Positions 52,807-61,378 of a stretch of 64,000 nt of DNA are shown one piece after another. Each line of letters begins with the position of its first letter. The first letter of the stretch is position 1. Both the position numbers and the translations under genes were made by a program. Source of the DNA: Salinisphaera aquimarina (lineage in GTDB: Bacteria > Pseudomonadota > Gammaproteobacteria > Nevskiales > Salinisphaeraceae); contig NZ_JBHRSS010000008.1 of the NCBI RefSeq assembly GCF_042643355.1, positions 434,001 through 498,000 of the forward strand, read 5' to 3'. The notes below the pieces were generated by a model. That model was not told the DNA's origin, made no database searches, and saw only the letters and a program-made list of their open reading frames with translations.

Positions 52807-53271
52807 TTAGCGAACCGCTGTTCTGGAAGGTGACCGCGGCGCGAGCTTGGCCGCCCAGTCCGATACGTACTCGGCCAACGCCACGAACACTTCCTCGAAA
52901 AACTCTTCGGAGTGTCTGAACGGATCCGGCACGTCCTTTTTGTCGTCCCAATGACTGACCAGGAAAACCCGCCCCCGACTTTCGGGGAACCGATCCGCGA
53001 GCCAGTTCTTCTGGCCTTCTTCCATGACCAGCACCAGTTCGTGCTCTCGCAGAATCTGGCTGGTGATCTGACGACCGCGATGATCTTGCAGATCGAGCCG
53101 CTGGCGGATGGCGATATTCGCGGCGGCTTCGGGCATCTCGCCGCCAACGACTGCGCCGATGCCGGCCGACGAGACATTCACACCCGGCAGATCGCGGCGA
53201 AGCAGTCCCTCGGCGTAGGGGCTCCTGCAGATATTGCCGGTACAGACACAAAGCACACTTTTTACGTTCAT
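52807..53271 (-). CDS. wzb: Low-molecular-weight protein tyrosine phosphatase Wzb
   Basis: A 154-aa phosphatase. The P-loop is CVCTGNICRSPYAEG with nucleophile Cys10 and Arg16 (C-x5-R), and the general acid is in VPDPF. It should dephosphorylate the Wzc tyrosine cluster to permit cycling of polymerisation and export. The start at 53271 fits the family N-terminus; the upstream in-frame extension lacks homology. It lies 211 bp upstream of wza in the same direction. Confidence 0.95.
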   Translation of the reverse strand: MNVKSVLCVCTGNICRSPYAEGLLRRDLPGVNVSSAGIGAVVGGEMPEAAANIAIRQRLDLQDHRGRQITSQILREHELVLVMEEGQKNWLADRFPESRGRVFLVSHWDDKKDVPDPFRHSEEFFEEVFVALAEYVSDWAAKLAPRSPSRTAVR

Positions 53272-53527
53272 AAGGCGACCTGGAAATCTGTCTGTTCGAT
53301 AGCCTGCAACAACGGCGCTTCGGCGGACGGAATACACGTTGCGATGCCCGACTCTGCGAGCCGTGCCTCGATCCCACGCGACAGCGAGATACTCGGCGCG
53401 CTCAGCAAAATCGAAGCACTGCGGTAATGCCTTGGCATTACGACAGCATGACATAACCCAAATACGGAAACTCTAACCAATTCCGGGAAATTCATCGCCT
53501 TTGCAGTCTCGAACGGTCGGTGAAAAA

Positions 53528-54004
53528 TCAGCGTACGGCTGCCTCGCCTCGGACGTTGCCCAACTGGTCCACGACACGAATACGGCTGTAGTTGCCGGCC
53601 GGGGGACGGATCGCGACACATGAGGCGATCAGTGCCTGGCTGACGGCCGCGTCCAGACGCGGCGCCTTCCATTCCATGCTGAGGGTCAGCGTGTTGCCCT
53701 GGACCTTAGTCTTGCTGCGGTCGAGCTTGATGCTATAGCCGCCGGTCGGGCGCTGGCCCATCTCCACGATGATGATGCCGCCGTTCACGGCCATGGATGG
53801 CTTGAATTCGCTAATGCTGCGGTAGTCGAGCCAGTCTTCGAATACGCTGCTATCGGCGAAATAATGGGCGTCGGAATCCTGGGACGAAGTACCGCAATAC
53901 TGGCTTTCACCGACGACGCGCGCCCCGCTGCTGCCGCGAAACGGATTGATGCTGCACGCTGCGAGCAAACCGAGCACGATGAAGATCGTAGCTAATCTCA
54001 ACAT
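53528..54004 (-). CDS. Lipoprotein with PrcB-like C-terminal domain
   Basis: A 158-aa predicted lipoprotein. The signal peptide ends in LLAAC with Cys17 as lipidation site. The C-terminal half contains IIIVEMGQRPTGGYSIKLDR and RPPAGNYSRIRVVDQLGNV, the pattern of the PrcB_C domain first described in a Treponema protease complex. Function here is unknown. It lies between cysC and wzb, with 163- and 256-bp gaps, so a link to polysaccharide export is positional only. Confidence 0.82.
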   Translation of the reverse strand: MLRLATIFIVLGLLAACSINPFRGSSGARVVGESQYCGTSSQDSDAHYFADSSVFEDWLDYRSISEFKPSMAVNGGIIIVEMGQRPTGGYSIKLDRSKTKVQGNTLTLSMEWKAPRLDAAVSQALIASCVAIRPPAGNYSRIRVVDQLGNVRGEAAVR

Positions 54005-54167
54005 TGACGACGTATCCCAAGCCGTTGATCCACTGCCGAATTGGCGGCGCAAGCCTAGCATGACGTACCGGAGCCGTATATTAACGTCGACCGCCAGCCA
54101 TCACGTGCAAAAGGCTCCCGCATTTCCGCCTGTAATAATTGCGCAACCTGCTGCGCGTCCTGCGTGC

Positions 54168-54812
54168 TCAAGCGCGGCCCGCATCCCTGGCGAGGCTGTC
54201 GTGAATATAGTCGTGTTCGACCAGATAGGCGATGAGCTGGTCCACGCATTCGGCGATCGAGCATTCGCCGGTTTTGACATGAATTTCGGGGTTCTCGGGC
54301 GCTTCGTACGGTGCGCTGATGCCGGTGAAGTTGGGGATGCTGCCCGCCCGCGCCTTCTTGTACAGCCCCTTGGGATCCCGGTCTTCGCAGACATCGAGGG
54401 GCGCATCGACAAACACTTCGAGAAAATCGTTGGCGCCCCGCTCGGAGAGCATGCGGGCCATCTCGCGATCCTGCCGGTAGGGCGAAATGAACGCAGTGAG
54501 ATTGATGATGCCGGCATCGCGAAACAGTTTGGCGACCTCGCCGATACGGCGAATGTTCTCGATGCGATCTTCCGGGCGAAACGCGAGATCGCGGTTCAGG
54601 CCGCTGCGAACGTTATCGCCATCCAGACGGTAGGTCCGGCAACCCATCCGGTGTAGCGACTCCTCGAGCGCGACCGAGAGTGTGGACTTGCCGGAGCCGG
54701 ACAACCCGGTAAACCAGATCGTGAAGCCCTTGTGGCGGTTCATGGCTTCACGCTGCTGGCGCTCGACCGTGCCCTCGTGCCAGACAATGTTCGTGCTTTT
54801 GGTGTCGCTCAT
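54168..54812 (-). CDS. cysC: Adenylyl-sulfate kinase
   Basis: A 214-aa APS kinase that phosphorylates adenylyl sulfate to PAPS. Walker A is FTGLSGSGKSTLS (residues 34-46). GDNVRSGLNRDLAF binds APS, and the active-site serine is in NLTAFISPYRQDR. DPKGLYKKARAG and ISAPYEAPENPEI complete the family pattern. ATG 54812 is chosen over TTG 54827 because GAAGAG precedes it at ~7 nt. No cysDN or cysH lies nearby. Its place at the head of a locus with two sulfotransferases suggests a dedicated PAPS supply for polysaccharide sulfation. Confidence 0.96.
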   Translation of the reverse strand: MSDTKSTNIVWHEGTVERQQREAMNRHKGFTIWFTGLSGSGKSTLSVALEESLHRMGCRTYRLDGDNVRSGLNRDLAFRPEDRIENIRRIGEVAKLFRDAGIINLTAFISPYRQDREMARMLSERGANDFLEVFVDAPLDVCEDRDPKGLYKKARAGSIPNFTGISAPYEAPENPEIHVKTGECSIAECVDQLIAYLVEHDYIHDSLARDAGRA

Positions 54813-54868
54813 TCGGTGACTCTTCAATAGGATGAATCGGTCGGCGCTCGTGACTCGCTGCGCGAATA

Positions 54869-55666
54869 CTAACCCAATCGCGCGCTCAACTGGCTTAACG
54901 TGTCGGCCGCATTATGACGAAGCGCGACGTGACAAAAGCGCGAGATCTCGGTGGCCTGCGGATTGATCTCGACGGTTGCCCATCCACCGCGCCAGGCTTC
55001 GCGAACGGGTGCGGCAATATAAGGAAAGACCGCACTCGTGCCTATGACCATGACGAGATCGAACCCGTCCGCGAGCGCACGCTCATAGCGAGAGACCGCC
55101 CTGGACGGCAGCATTTCACCGAACAACACCACTTCCGGGCGCACGAGTCCACCGCATTGCTCGCAGCGCGGCGGACCGTCGGTAAAGCCGCCGTAGTGTT
55201 CGACCACGAACGCGTGATGACACTGCGTACATTTCATACGATGAATATCGCCATGCATTTCGATGACATCGCGACTGCCCGCGGCGCGATGAAAGCCGTC
55301 CACGTTCTGGGTCAGCACACAGAAACGCTCGAAGCGGGCCGCCAGCCGGGCCAGTACCCGATGCCCTGCGTTGGGTTCGGCACCGCGGCAGGCTTTTTCG
55401 ATCTGTGCGATATATTTCCAGGTCACCGCGGGATCGCGATGAAAGGTGTCGATCGACAACGCGTCCTCGATCGCCAGGCCATCTTCGGTCACGTCCCGGT
55501 CGTAGAGACCGCCTATGCCGCGGTAGGTGGGCAGGCCTGAATCCGCCGACATGCCGGCGCCCGTAATGACCAGCACACGTTGCGCCTGTGACAGCATCGT
55601 GGCGGCGCGGTTGATGGCGTCGGTATCGGGGCGCGCCAGAGAAAGACTGTCGAGCAGAGAACGCAT
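54869..55666 (-). CDS. Sir2-family NAD-dependent protein deacylase
   Basis: A 265-aa sirtuin. NAD-binding motifs are ITGAGMSADSGLPTYRG and LTQNVDGFH; the catalytic His is in EMHGDIHRM. The zinc site is CTQCH ... CEQCGG, and VIGTSAVFPYIA and EINPQ close the Rossmann fold. ATG 55666 is preferred as homology begins shortly after. It would remove acyl groups from lysines; substrates unknown. It is divergent from the photolyase gene, sharing a ~260-bp promoter region. Confidence 0.93.
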   Translation of the reverse strand: MRSLLDSLSLARPDTDAINRAATMLSQAQRVLVITGAGMSADSGLPTYRGIGGLYDRDVTEDGLAIEDALSIDTFHRDPAVTWKYIAQIEKACRGAEPNAGHRVLARLAARFERFCVLTQNVDGFHRAAGSRDVIEMHGDIHRMKCTQCHHAFVVEHYGGFTDGPPRCEQCGGLVRPEVVLFGEMLPSRAVSRYERALADGFDLVMVIGTSAVFPYIAAPVREAWRGGWATVEINPQATEISRFCHVALRHNAADTLSQLSARLG

Positions 55667-55929
55667 GGATCGTCGCGGGAGTTCAGGGGAATACGAAACC
55701 GCATTCTGCCTAATCGTGCCGCGCCGGCCAATCGAAGATCCATGTATGGCCTCGCGAAGCGACCGTACTGGCCTTTCTTCAACGCATACCCCATGGGGTC
55801 GCCGTGCTGCTGTACACGCAGCCGGAACAATATAGGTCAAGGCGCGATGCGTGGCGCAACACCAAATCACGACAACGGATGGATCGGCTCACGTTCGGCC
55901 GTCCGAATCATTCAACGCAGGAGCTTTCA

Positions 55930-57498
55930 TTGAGCACGGTCCGCAATCTGGTCATCATTCTGGGCGATCAGCTCGACGGGAATCTGTCCGCGCTGGATGA
56001 TTTCGACAGCGCTCGCGACCTCGTATGGATGGCCGAGAACGAAACCGAGGCGACCCACGTCTGGTGCCACAAGAAACGGCTCGTGCTGTTCTTCTCGGCC
56101 ATGCGTCACTATCGAGATGCACTGCGGACACGCGGTCTCGAAGTCGATTATCACGCCCTCGAAGAAGACAGACGCCACGATAGCGGCGGGGACTTCGGCG
56201 AGATACTCGCGGCAGCCATCAATCGACACCACCCGCAGCGGCTCGTGATGACCGAGTGCGGCGATGAGCGCGTGCGCGCGATGCTGCAGGCCACCGCGGA
56301 TCGCCACGAACTGGCGCTCCAGATCCGTCCCGATCGGCATTTCTATTGCGATCTGCCAGATTTCGATGACTGGGCCGCCGGCCGCGATCGCCTGGTGCTC
56401 GAGCATTTCTACCGCACCATGCGCCGCCAACACGACGTGCTGATGGAGGGCGATCAGCCGGTCGGCGGCGCATGGAACTTCGACAAGGACAATCGTGAAC
56501 GCTTCGGGCGCGACGGGCCTGGCGAACTTCCGGCAGTACGCGCATTCCGACCGGATTCGATTACTGACGACGTGATTGCGCTGGTGGACGCGCGTTATGG
56601 CGATCATCCCGGCGATACCGCGGGTTTCGATCTACCGGTAACACACGCCGACGCGCGCCTGGCGCTGCGCGATTTCGTGACGCACAGGCTGGCCCGTTTC
56701 GGCTCCTATCAGGATGCGCTTGCGAGCGGCGTGCGCTTCGCCTACCACTCGCGGCTGTCGGCCGCACTCAATCTGCACCTGATCAGCCCTGGTGAATGCG
56801 TAGATGCCGCAGTGACCGCCTTCGAGGCGGGCGATGCGCCCATCAACAGCGTCGAGGGGTTCGTGCGCCAGACCCTGGGCTGGCGCGAGTTCGTGCGCGG
56901 CGTGTACTGGCGCGAAATGCCGGGTTATATCGAACGCAATGCCCTGGGCGCCGAGTTGCCCGTGCCCAGGGCCTTCTGGGACGGCGACACGGACATGGCC
57001 TGCGTGGCCGATGCCATGGCAAACGTGCTCGATAACGGCTACGCGCATCATATCCAGCGCTTGATGGTGCTCGGTCTCTTTGCCCTCGTCGCCGGCGTGC
57101 ATCCGCGCGCGTTTCACGACTGGCACATGGCCATGTATCTCGACGCCATTGATTGGGTGAGCCTGCCCAATGCGCTCGGCATGAGTCAGTTCGGCGACGG
57201 TGGACTGTTGGGCACCAAGCCCTACTGCGCGTCGGGTAATTACATCCACAAGATGAGCAATCATTGCCGCAGCTGTCGCTTCGATTACCGCAAGGCTACC
57301 GGCGAAGACGCCTGCCCGATCACCACACTGTATTGGGATTTCCTCGACCGACACCTCGACATGCTCACGAAGAATCACCGTATGGGCTTTCAGCTGAAGA
57401 ACCTGGAGAAGAAACGCGCGGACACCGATCTCATCGATGCGATACGCGCCCGGGCGGATACGTTACGTGGTCGCATTGAGGCGCAGGAGCGCATTTGA
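55930..57498 (+). CDS. Iron-sulfur bacterial cryptochrome/(6-4) photolyase, PhrB type
   Basis: A 522-aa member of the FeS-BCP/CryPro family. It starts LSTVRNLVIILGDQLDGNLS (TTG read as Met). The TTG at 55930 is chosen because AGGAG lies 6 nt upstream and family homology begins at once. An N-terminal antenna domain is followed by an FAD domain with VEGFVRQTLGWREFVRGVYW and NYIHKMSNHCRSCRFDY. Four cysteines, Cys358, Cys446, Cys449 and Cys462, have exactly the spacing of the [4Fe-4S] ligands of Agrobacterium PhrB (350, 438, 441, 454). It should repair (6-4) photoproducts using light. Confidence 0.95.
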   Translation: MSTVRNLVIILGDQLDGNLSALDDFDSARDLVWMAENETEATHVWCHKKRLVLFFSAMRHYRDALRTRGLEVDYHALEEDRRHDSGGDFGEILAAAINRHHPQRLVMTECGDERVRAMLQATADRHELALQIRPDRHFYCDLPDFDDWAAGRDRLVLEHFYRTMRRQHDVLMEGDQPVGGAWNFDKDNRERFGRDGPGELPAVRAFRPDSITDDVIALVDARYGDHPGDTAGFDLPVTHADARLALRDFVTHRLARFGSYQDALASGVRFAYHSRLSAALNLHLISPGECVDAAVTAFEAGDAPINSVEGFVRQTLGWREFVRGVYWREMPGYIERNALGAELPVPRAFWDGDTDMACVADAMANVLDNGYAHHIQRLMVLGLFALVAGVHPRAFHDWHMAMYLDAIDWVSLPNALGMSQFGDGGLLGTKPYCASGNYIHKMSNHCRSCRFDYRKATGEDACPITTLYWDFLDRHLDMLTKNHRMGFQLKNLEKKRADTDLIDAIRARADTLRGRIEAQERI

Positions 57499-57609
57499 AA
57501 ACGCCGAGATGCCCGAGCCCTATCCAATCGAATCTCTTGATCATGTACGAAACTCAGCAGGCTTCAACCTGGCGCAACGAGCGGGTAGCTCAAGAACAAA
57601 GCATTCCAC

Positions 57610-57706
57610 ACGCAAAACCGCCAAGGCGCAGAAATGAAGCACGACTTTCGATGGTGCGCTGTTTTATCTTCTTCGCGTCTTTGCGCCTTTGCGCCTTTGC
57701 GTGAAA
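57610..57706. repeat. Imperfect inverted repeat with GCGCAAAG units
   Basis: The left arm ACGCAAAACCGCCAAGGCGC and the right arm, whose reverse complement begins ACGCAAAGGCGCAAAGGCGC, pair imperfectly over ~30 nt with a ~30-nt spacer. The right arm contains tandem CTTTGCGC units. It is unrelated to the GTAG-type hairpins. Confidence 0.6.
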
Positions 57707-57843
57707 CGGTTTTGGCTTCGACGCTTGAGTCAGAACTAATACAAAAAACGAACTGAGCTTGGTACACAGGCAAGCCGAATCCTGACAATTCCATGAACAC
57801 ATCGGCTGCATGCGGCAAACCGTCTGAGGGCTGCGTAGTGACA

Positions 57844-57940
57844 TACGTCGGATTAGCGCGCAGCACGTAATCTGTCGCTCGAATGGATCGGGGGCTCGTC
57901 TATCGGATTACGGTGCGAGCCCCTGATCCGACCCGCGTAA
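57844..57940 (+). repeat. Dispersed two-hairpin REP/BIME-like repeat, copy C
   Basis: Same order as copy B: GTCGGATTAGCGCGCAGCAC...GTAATCTGTC, spacer with GGGGCTCGTC, then TCGGATTACGGTGCGAGCCC...GATCCGACCCGCGTAA. It is more decayed, with several stem mismatches. Confidence 0.78.
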
Positions 57941-58101
57941 TTGGTCCGGTGAGGCAAGCGGTTTTCCAGGACACTTCGGCGGCTATGCCATGTCCCGCGA
58001 ACCGCGATGGCATCTGCAGCCTGCCTTCGGCCAGAACATCTCTTGCTGCTTCACTACAGTGGTAGTAACGTTCCTACATTCAGGGCATTGAGATCGACAC
58101 C

Positions 58102-58359
58102 ATGAGAATAAGCTCTTTCACAAGCCGCGAATTCAACCGTGATACCGGCAAAGCCAAGAAGGCCGCAATAAGAGGTCCGGTATTCATTACAAACCGGGGT
58201 CGCCCGGCATACGTTCTGCTCGCTTTCGAAGAGTATCAGCGGATCACCGACCGACACGAGAACATTGTTGAGCTACTGTCGATGCCCGACTCTGCCGACA
58301 TCGAGTTCGAGCCAACGCCGATAAGCGATCGTCTTTACGAACCCGCTGATCTCGACTGA
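58102..58359 (+). CDS. Phd/YefM-family antitoxin
   Basis: An 85-aa antitoxin. The N-terminal Phd fold (FTSREFNRDTGKAKKAA, GPVFITNRGRPAYVLLAFEE) binds DNA as a dimer; the C-terminal acidic tail (SADIEFEPTPISDRLYEPAD) would insert into the toxin. It ends 1 nt into the toxin start (TGATG), a standard type II toxin-antitoxin operon likely autoregulated at its own promoter. Confidence 0.92.
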   Translation: MRISSFTSREFNRDTGKAKKAAIRGPVFITNRGRPAYVLLAFEEYQRITDRHENIVELLSMPDSADIEFEPTPISDRLYEPADLD

Positions 58360-58784
58360 TGTATATCCTCGACACAAACGTCGTATCGGAAGCACGCAGA
58401 GCCGCCAGCGGCAAGGCCGATATTCGCGTCACGTCCTGGCTGCGTGGTGTTGCGGTAAATTCGCTGTTTCTGTCCGCCATTGTCGTTCTGGAGCTCGAAC
58501 TCGGCGTATGCCGCATCGAGCGGCGCGACACCGTCCAAGGCGCTGCATTGAGAAGCTGGCTCGATGATCAAGTGCTAAAGACTTTTGCCGACCGTATTCT
58601 CGTGGTCGATTCGGCCGTCGCACGTGAATGCGCTCGACTACATGTGCCCGATCCGCGTGCCGACCGCGATGCATTGATCGCCGCGACCGCGATCGTTCAT
58701 GGCATGACAGTGGTGACCCGCAATACCGCTAATTTCGAACCGACTGGTGTGGCGTTGATCAATCCATGGCAGCACCGCGAGTAG
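58359..58784 (+). CDS. VapC/FitB-like PIN-domain toxin
   Basis: A 141-aa PIN-domain ribonuclease toxin. The acidic active site is present: Asp5 in MYILDTNVVSE, the Glu in LSAIVVLELELG, and the acidic pair in RADRDALIAATA, followed by TVVTRNTANF. Length is normal and nothing is broken, unlike the RelE/ParE toxin at 18.3 kb. It is neutralised by the upstream Phd-type antitoxin; the RNA target is unknown. Confidence 0.93.
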   Translation: MYILDTNVVSEARRAASGKADIRVTSWLRGVAVNSLFLSAIVVLELELGVCRIERRDTVQGAALRSWLDDQVLKTFADRILVVDSAVARECARLHVPDPRADRDALIAATAIVHGMTVVTRNTANFEPTGVALINPWQHRE

Positions 58785-58920
58785 CCTATCCACCGGATAC
58801 ACAACCGGCACCCATCGTCCGGTCTGCAACCAAACACCAGAAGATACGCGTACCGTACGTTCCTGCATTTTTATTCTGGACGCTGGGTATGGGCGGATCG
58901 GTAAGGCAGAACGAATACTC

Positions 58921-60363
58921 ATGAAAAACCGCGTCATCGTCTGGTTTCGCCGCGATCTGCGCCTGGCGGACAATCCCGCGCTTCGTGCCGCGATCGACGG
59001 CGATTTCGATTCGATCGTCCCTGTTTTCATCCAGGCACCCGATGAACTCGGCGCGTGGGCGCCGGGTGGTGCACAACGGGTATGGCAGCATTTTTCCCTG
59101 GACGCACTGAGCACACAGCTCGAGAACCTCGGATCGCGCCTGATCATTCGGCACGGCCCGACACAGCAGGCGCTGGATACGTTGATCGAGGAAAGCGGCG
59201 CGACCGCGGTGTACTGGAACCGGCTTTACGATCCGCTCACGATCGAGCGCGACAAGGCGATCAAGACCCATCTCGAGCAGCGCGGTATCGAGACCGCGAG
59301 CTTCAAGGCGGCGCTGCTGCATGAGCCGTGGACGGTGAAAACCGGCCAGGGCGGGCCCTACAAGGTATTCACGCCCTTCTGGAAAGCGGTGAAGGACCGC
59401 GGCAGCGAGGCCCCGCTACCGATGCCCGACAGGCTACCCGAGGTCTGGTCGCGCATCGGCTCCGAAGCGGTCGCCGATCTCGATCTGCTGCCATCGATCC
59501 CGTGGGATACGGATATCCGCGCCACATGGGCGCCGGGTGAAGACGGCGCGCACGAGCGCCTCGAAACCTTCCTCGAGTCGGCAATCGATAAATACGCCGA
59601 TGATCGGGACCGGCCCGCGATCGCGGGGACGTCGTATCTGTCGCCACATCTGCACTGGGGCGAGATCGGGCCGCGGCAGATCATGCATCGGCTCGCGGAG
59701 TGGCTCGACGATCAGGACAGCCAGGCGGTACACGATCACGCCACCACCTTTCGTAGTGAACTGGGCTGGCGCGAATTCGCGCACCACGTGCTCTATCACT
59801 TCCCCGACACCCCGGACGCACCGCTCGACAAGCGTTTCGAACAGTTTCCCTGGTCACAGGACGACGAGGCACTCGAACTCTGGCAACGCGGACAGACCGG
59901 CATCCCCATGGTCGACGCCGGCATGCGTGAGCTCTGGGCGACGGGTTACATGCACAACCGCCTGCGCATGACCGTGGCCTCGTTTCTGACCAAGAACCTG
60001 CGTGTCGCATGGCAGCATGGCGAACGCTGGTTCTGGGACACGCTGGTGGATGCCGACCTGGCCAACAACACGCTCGGCTGGCAATGGGCGGCCGGCTGCG
60101 GGGCGGATGCCGCGCCCTTCTTCCGCATCTTCAACCCGGCGCGCCAGGGCGAACGCTTCGATGCAAGCGGTGATTATGTACGGCACTGGGTGCCCGAGAT
60201 CGCAACGCTCGGCAACAAGCATATCCATCGTCCCTGGGAAGCCCCGGCCGCTGTGCTGGACAAGGCTGGCGTCGAACTCGGCAGGACTTATCCACGACCT
60301 CTCGTAGACCTGAAGGAATCACGCCGGGAGGCGCTGTCGGCGTTTGACGAGATCAAGCGTTAG
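58921..60363 (+). CDS. phrB: Class I deoxyribodipyrimidine (CPD) photolyase
   Basis: A 480-aa flavoprotein that splits cyclobutane pyrimidine dimers with blue light. The N-terminal Rossmann antenna domain (RVIVWFRRDLRLADNPALRA) is followed by the helical FAD domain with YLSPHLHWGEIGPRQ, FRSELGWREFAHH, TGIPMVDAGMRELWATGY and NNTLGWQWAAGCGADAAPFF. All are class I hallmarks and length is typical. It has its own start after a 136-bp gap from the toxin gene. With the FeS photolyase the cell should repair both main UV lesions. Confidence 0.97.
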   Translation: MKNRVIVWFRRDLRLADNPALRAAIDGDFDSIVPVFIQAPDELGAWAPGGAQRVWQHFSLDALSTQLENLGSRLIIRHGPTQQALDTLIEESGATAVYWNRLYDPLTIERDKAIKTHLEQRGIETASFKAALLHEPWTVKTGQGGPYKVFTPFWKAVKDRGSEAPLPMPDRLPEVWSRIGSEAVADLDLLPSIPWDTDIRATWAPGEDGAHERLETFLESAIDKYADDRDRPAIAGTSYLSPHLHWGEIGPRQIMHRLAEWLDDQDSQAVHDHATTFRSELGWREFAHHVLYHFPDTPDAPLDKRFEQFPWSQDDEALELWQRGQTGIPMVDAGMRELWATGYMHNRLRMTVASFLTKNLRVAWQHGERWFWDTLVDADLANNTLGWQWAAGCGADAAPFFRIFNPARQGERFDASGDYVRHWVPEIATLGNKHIHRPWEAPAAVLDKAGVELGRTYPRPLVDLKESRREALSAFDEIKR

Positions 60364-60705
60364 CGACAGCGCCACCGCCGCCGTTACCATATCCTGCGCA
60401 AAAAAAAGGCTCCCTCAGGAGCCTCCAATCGCGTTTCCCGTCGTTTTTATTTTTCTCTCCGTGGAACGGAGTACTGCGGGAAGCTGATTCGGTGTCGATC
60501 GCGGTGTTGTTCGTCTGCCTCCGAAAGCCTACGCCTGTTGATCTTCCCCCCGATCGGCGTGCCGGATTCTTGGCCGGCGTCGATGCTTATGCATCTCGCA
60601 CATTCCTTTTTACATGGCAACCCGAACAACGTCAATTATCTATCGCTGCGAAACCGAGTTTCGTTTTCAGCGCCGGTTTTCATCCGCTATCGAAGACACG
60701 AACCC
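60364..60705. other. Intergenic region between phrB and orn
   Basis: About 340 bp between converging genes. An intrinsic terminator for the minus strand sits at 60401-60426. Between it and the orn stop are ~280 nt with a CTCCGT-GGA-ACGGAG hairpin (~60457-60471). A minus-strand ORF of 62 codons from a TTG (60447-60635) has no recognisable domain and is not called. Confidence 0.45.
60401..60426 (-). terminator. Intrinsic terminator, minus strand
   Basis: On the minus strand, GGAGGCTCC-TGA-GGGAGCC is followed by eight T. The stem GGCTCC/GGAGCC is perfect. It would end transcripts from orn, ~280 nt upstream, or an unannotated short transcript; on the plus strand it lacks a T tract. Confidence 0.85.
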
Positions 60706-61251
60706 TTAGACTTTCAGCAGCGTGTTCCTGTAATAAGCCAGTTCGGCGAGCGAATCGCGGATATCGTCCATCGCCAGATGACTCGATTGTTTGCTGTAGC
60801 CGCCGGCCACTTCCGGCGCCCAGCGACGTGCGAGTTCCTTGAGCGTGCTCACATCGATATGGCGATAATGAAAGAACGCCTCCAGGCCCTGCATGTAGCG
60901 CGCCAGGAAACGCCGATCCTGACAGATGCTGTTGCCGCACATCGGTGACACGCCAGCCGGCAGGTATTCGGCGAGAAAATCGAGCGTGAGCCGTTGCGCT
61001 TCCTGTTCGTCGACATCGCTCGCGCGTACCCGCTCCACCAGGCCCGAGCCGTTGTGCTGGCGGGTATTCCATTCGTCCATCGCCGCCAGCCGCTCATCGC
61101 TTTGATGAACAGCCAGCACCGGCCCCTCGGCCAGCACCTGCAGGTTCTTGTCGGTGACGAGTGTGGCGATCTCGATGATGCGGTCGGTATCCGGATCCAG
61201 ACCGGTCATCTCGAGGTCGATCCAGATCAGGTTCTCTTCGGAGTAGCTCAT
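60706..61251 (-). CDS. orn: Oligoribonuclease
   Basis: A 181-aa DEDDh 3'-5' exonuclease that degrades dinucleotides, including pGpG from c-di-GMP breakdown. The DEDD residues include Asp12 and Glu14 in LIWIDLEMTGLDPDTDRI, with GNSICQDRRFLARYM and DDIRDSLAELAYYR later. Length equals E. coli Orn. The ATG at 61251 fits the family start; upstream in-frame codons lack homology. Its presence fits a gammaproteobacterium, and pGpG clearance ties it to the c-di-GMP signalling inferred for this genome. Confidence 0.97.
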   Translation of the reverse strand: MSYSEENLIWIDLEMTGLDPDTDRIIEIATLVTDKNLQVLAEGPVLAVHQSDERLAAMDEWNTRQHNGSGLVERVRASDVDEQEAQRLTLDFLAEYLPAGVSPMCGNSICQDRRFLARYMQGLEAFFHYRHIDVSTLKELARRWAPEVAGGYSKQSSHLAMDDIRDSLAELAYYRNTLLKV

Positions 61252-61378
61252 GGTTTGCTTCAGGCGGGCAAAAATCCATTGTGAGGCCGAGCCCTTGATA
61301 GCGCAAAGCGCGGGCCAGTGGAACGACAAAAGCGCCATGTTAATGTGATGATTCAACTTCGAAAGTCAGGCAACCACC

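Larger units (their letters stand above)
57499..58101. other. Intergenic region with two repeat elements
   Basis: About 600 bp between the FeS photolyase and the antitoxin gene. It holds an imperfect inverted repeat at 57610-57706 and repeat copy C at 57844-57940. No credible gene or clear terminator was recognised. Confidence 0.55.
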
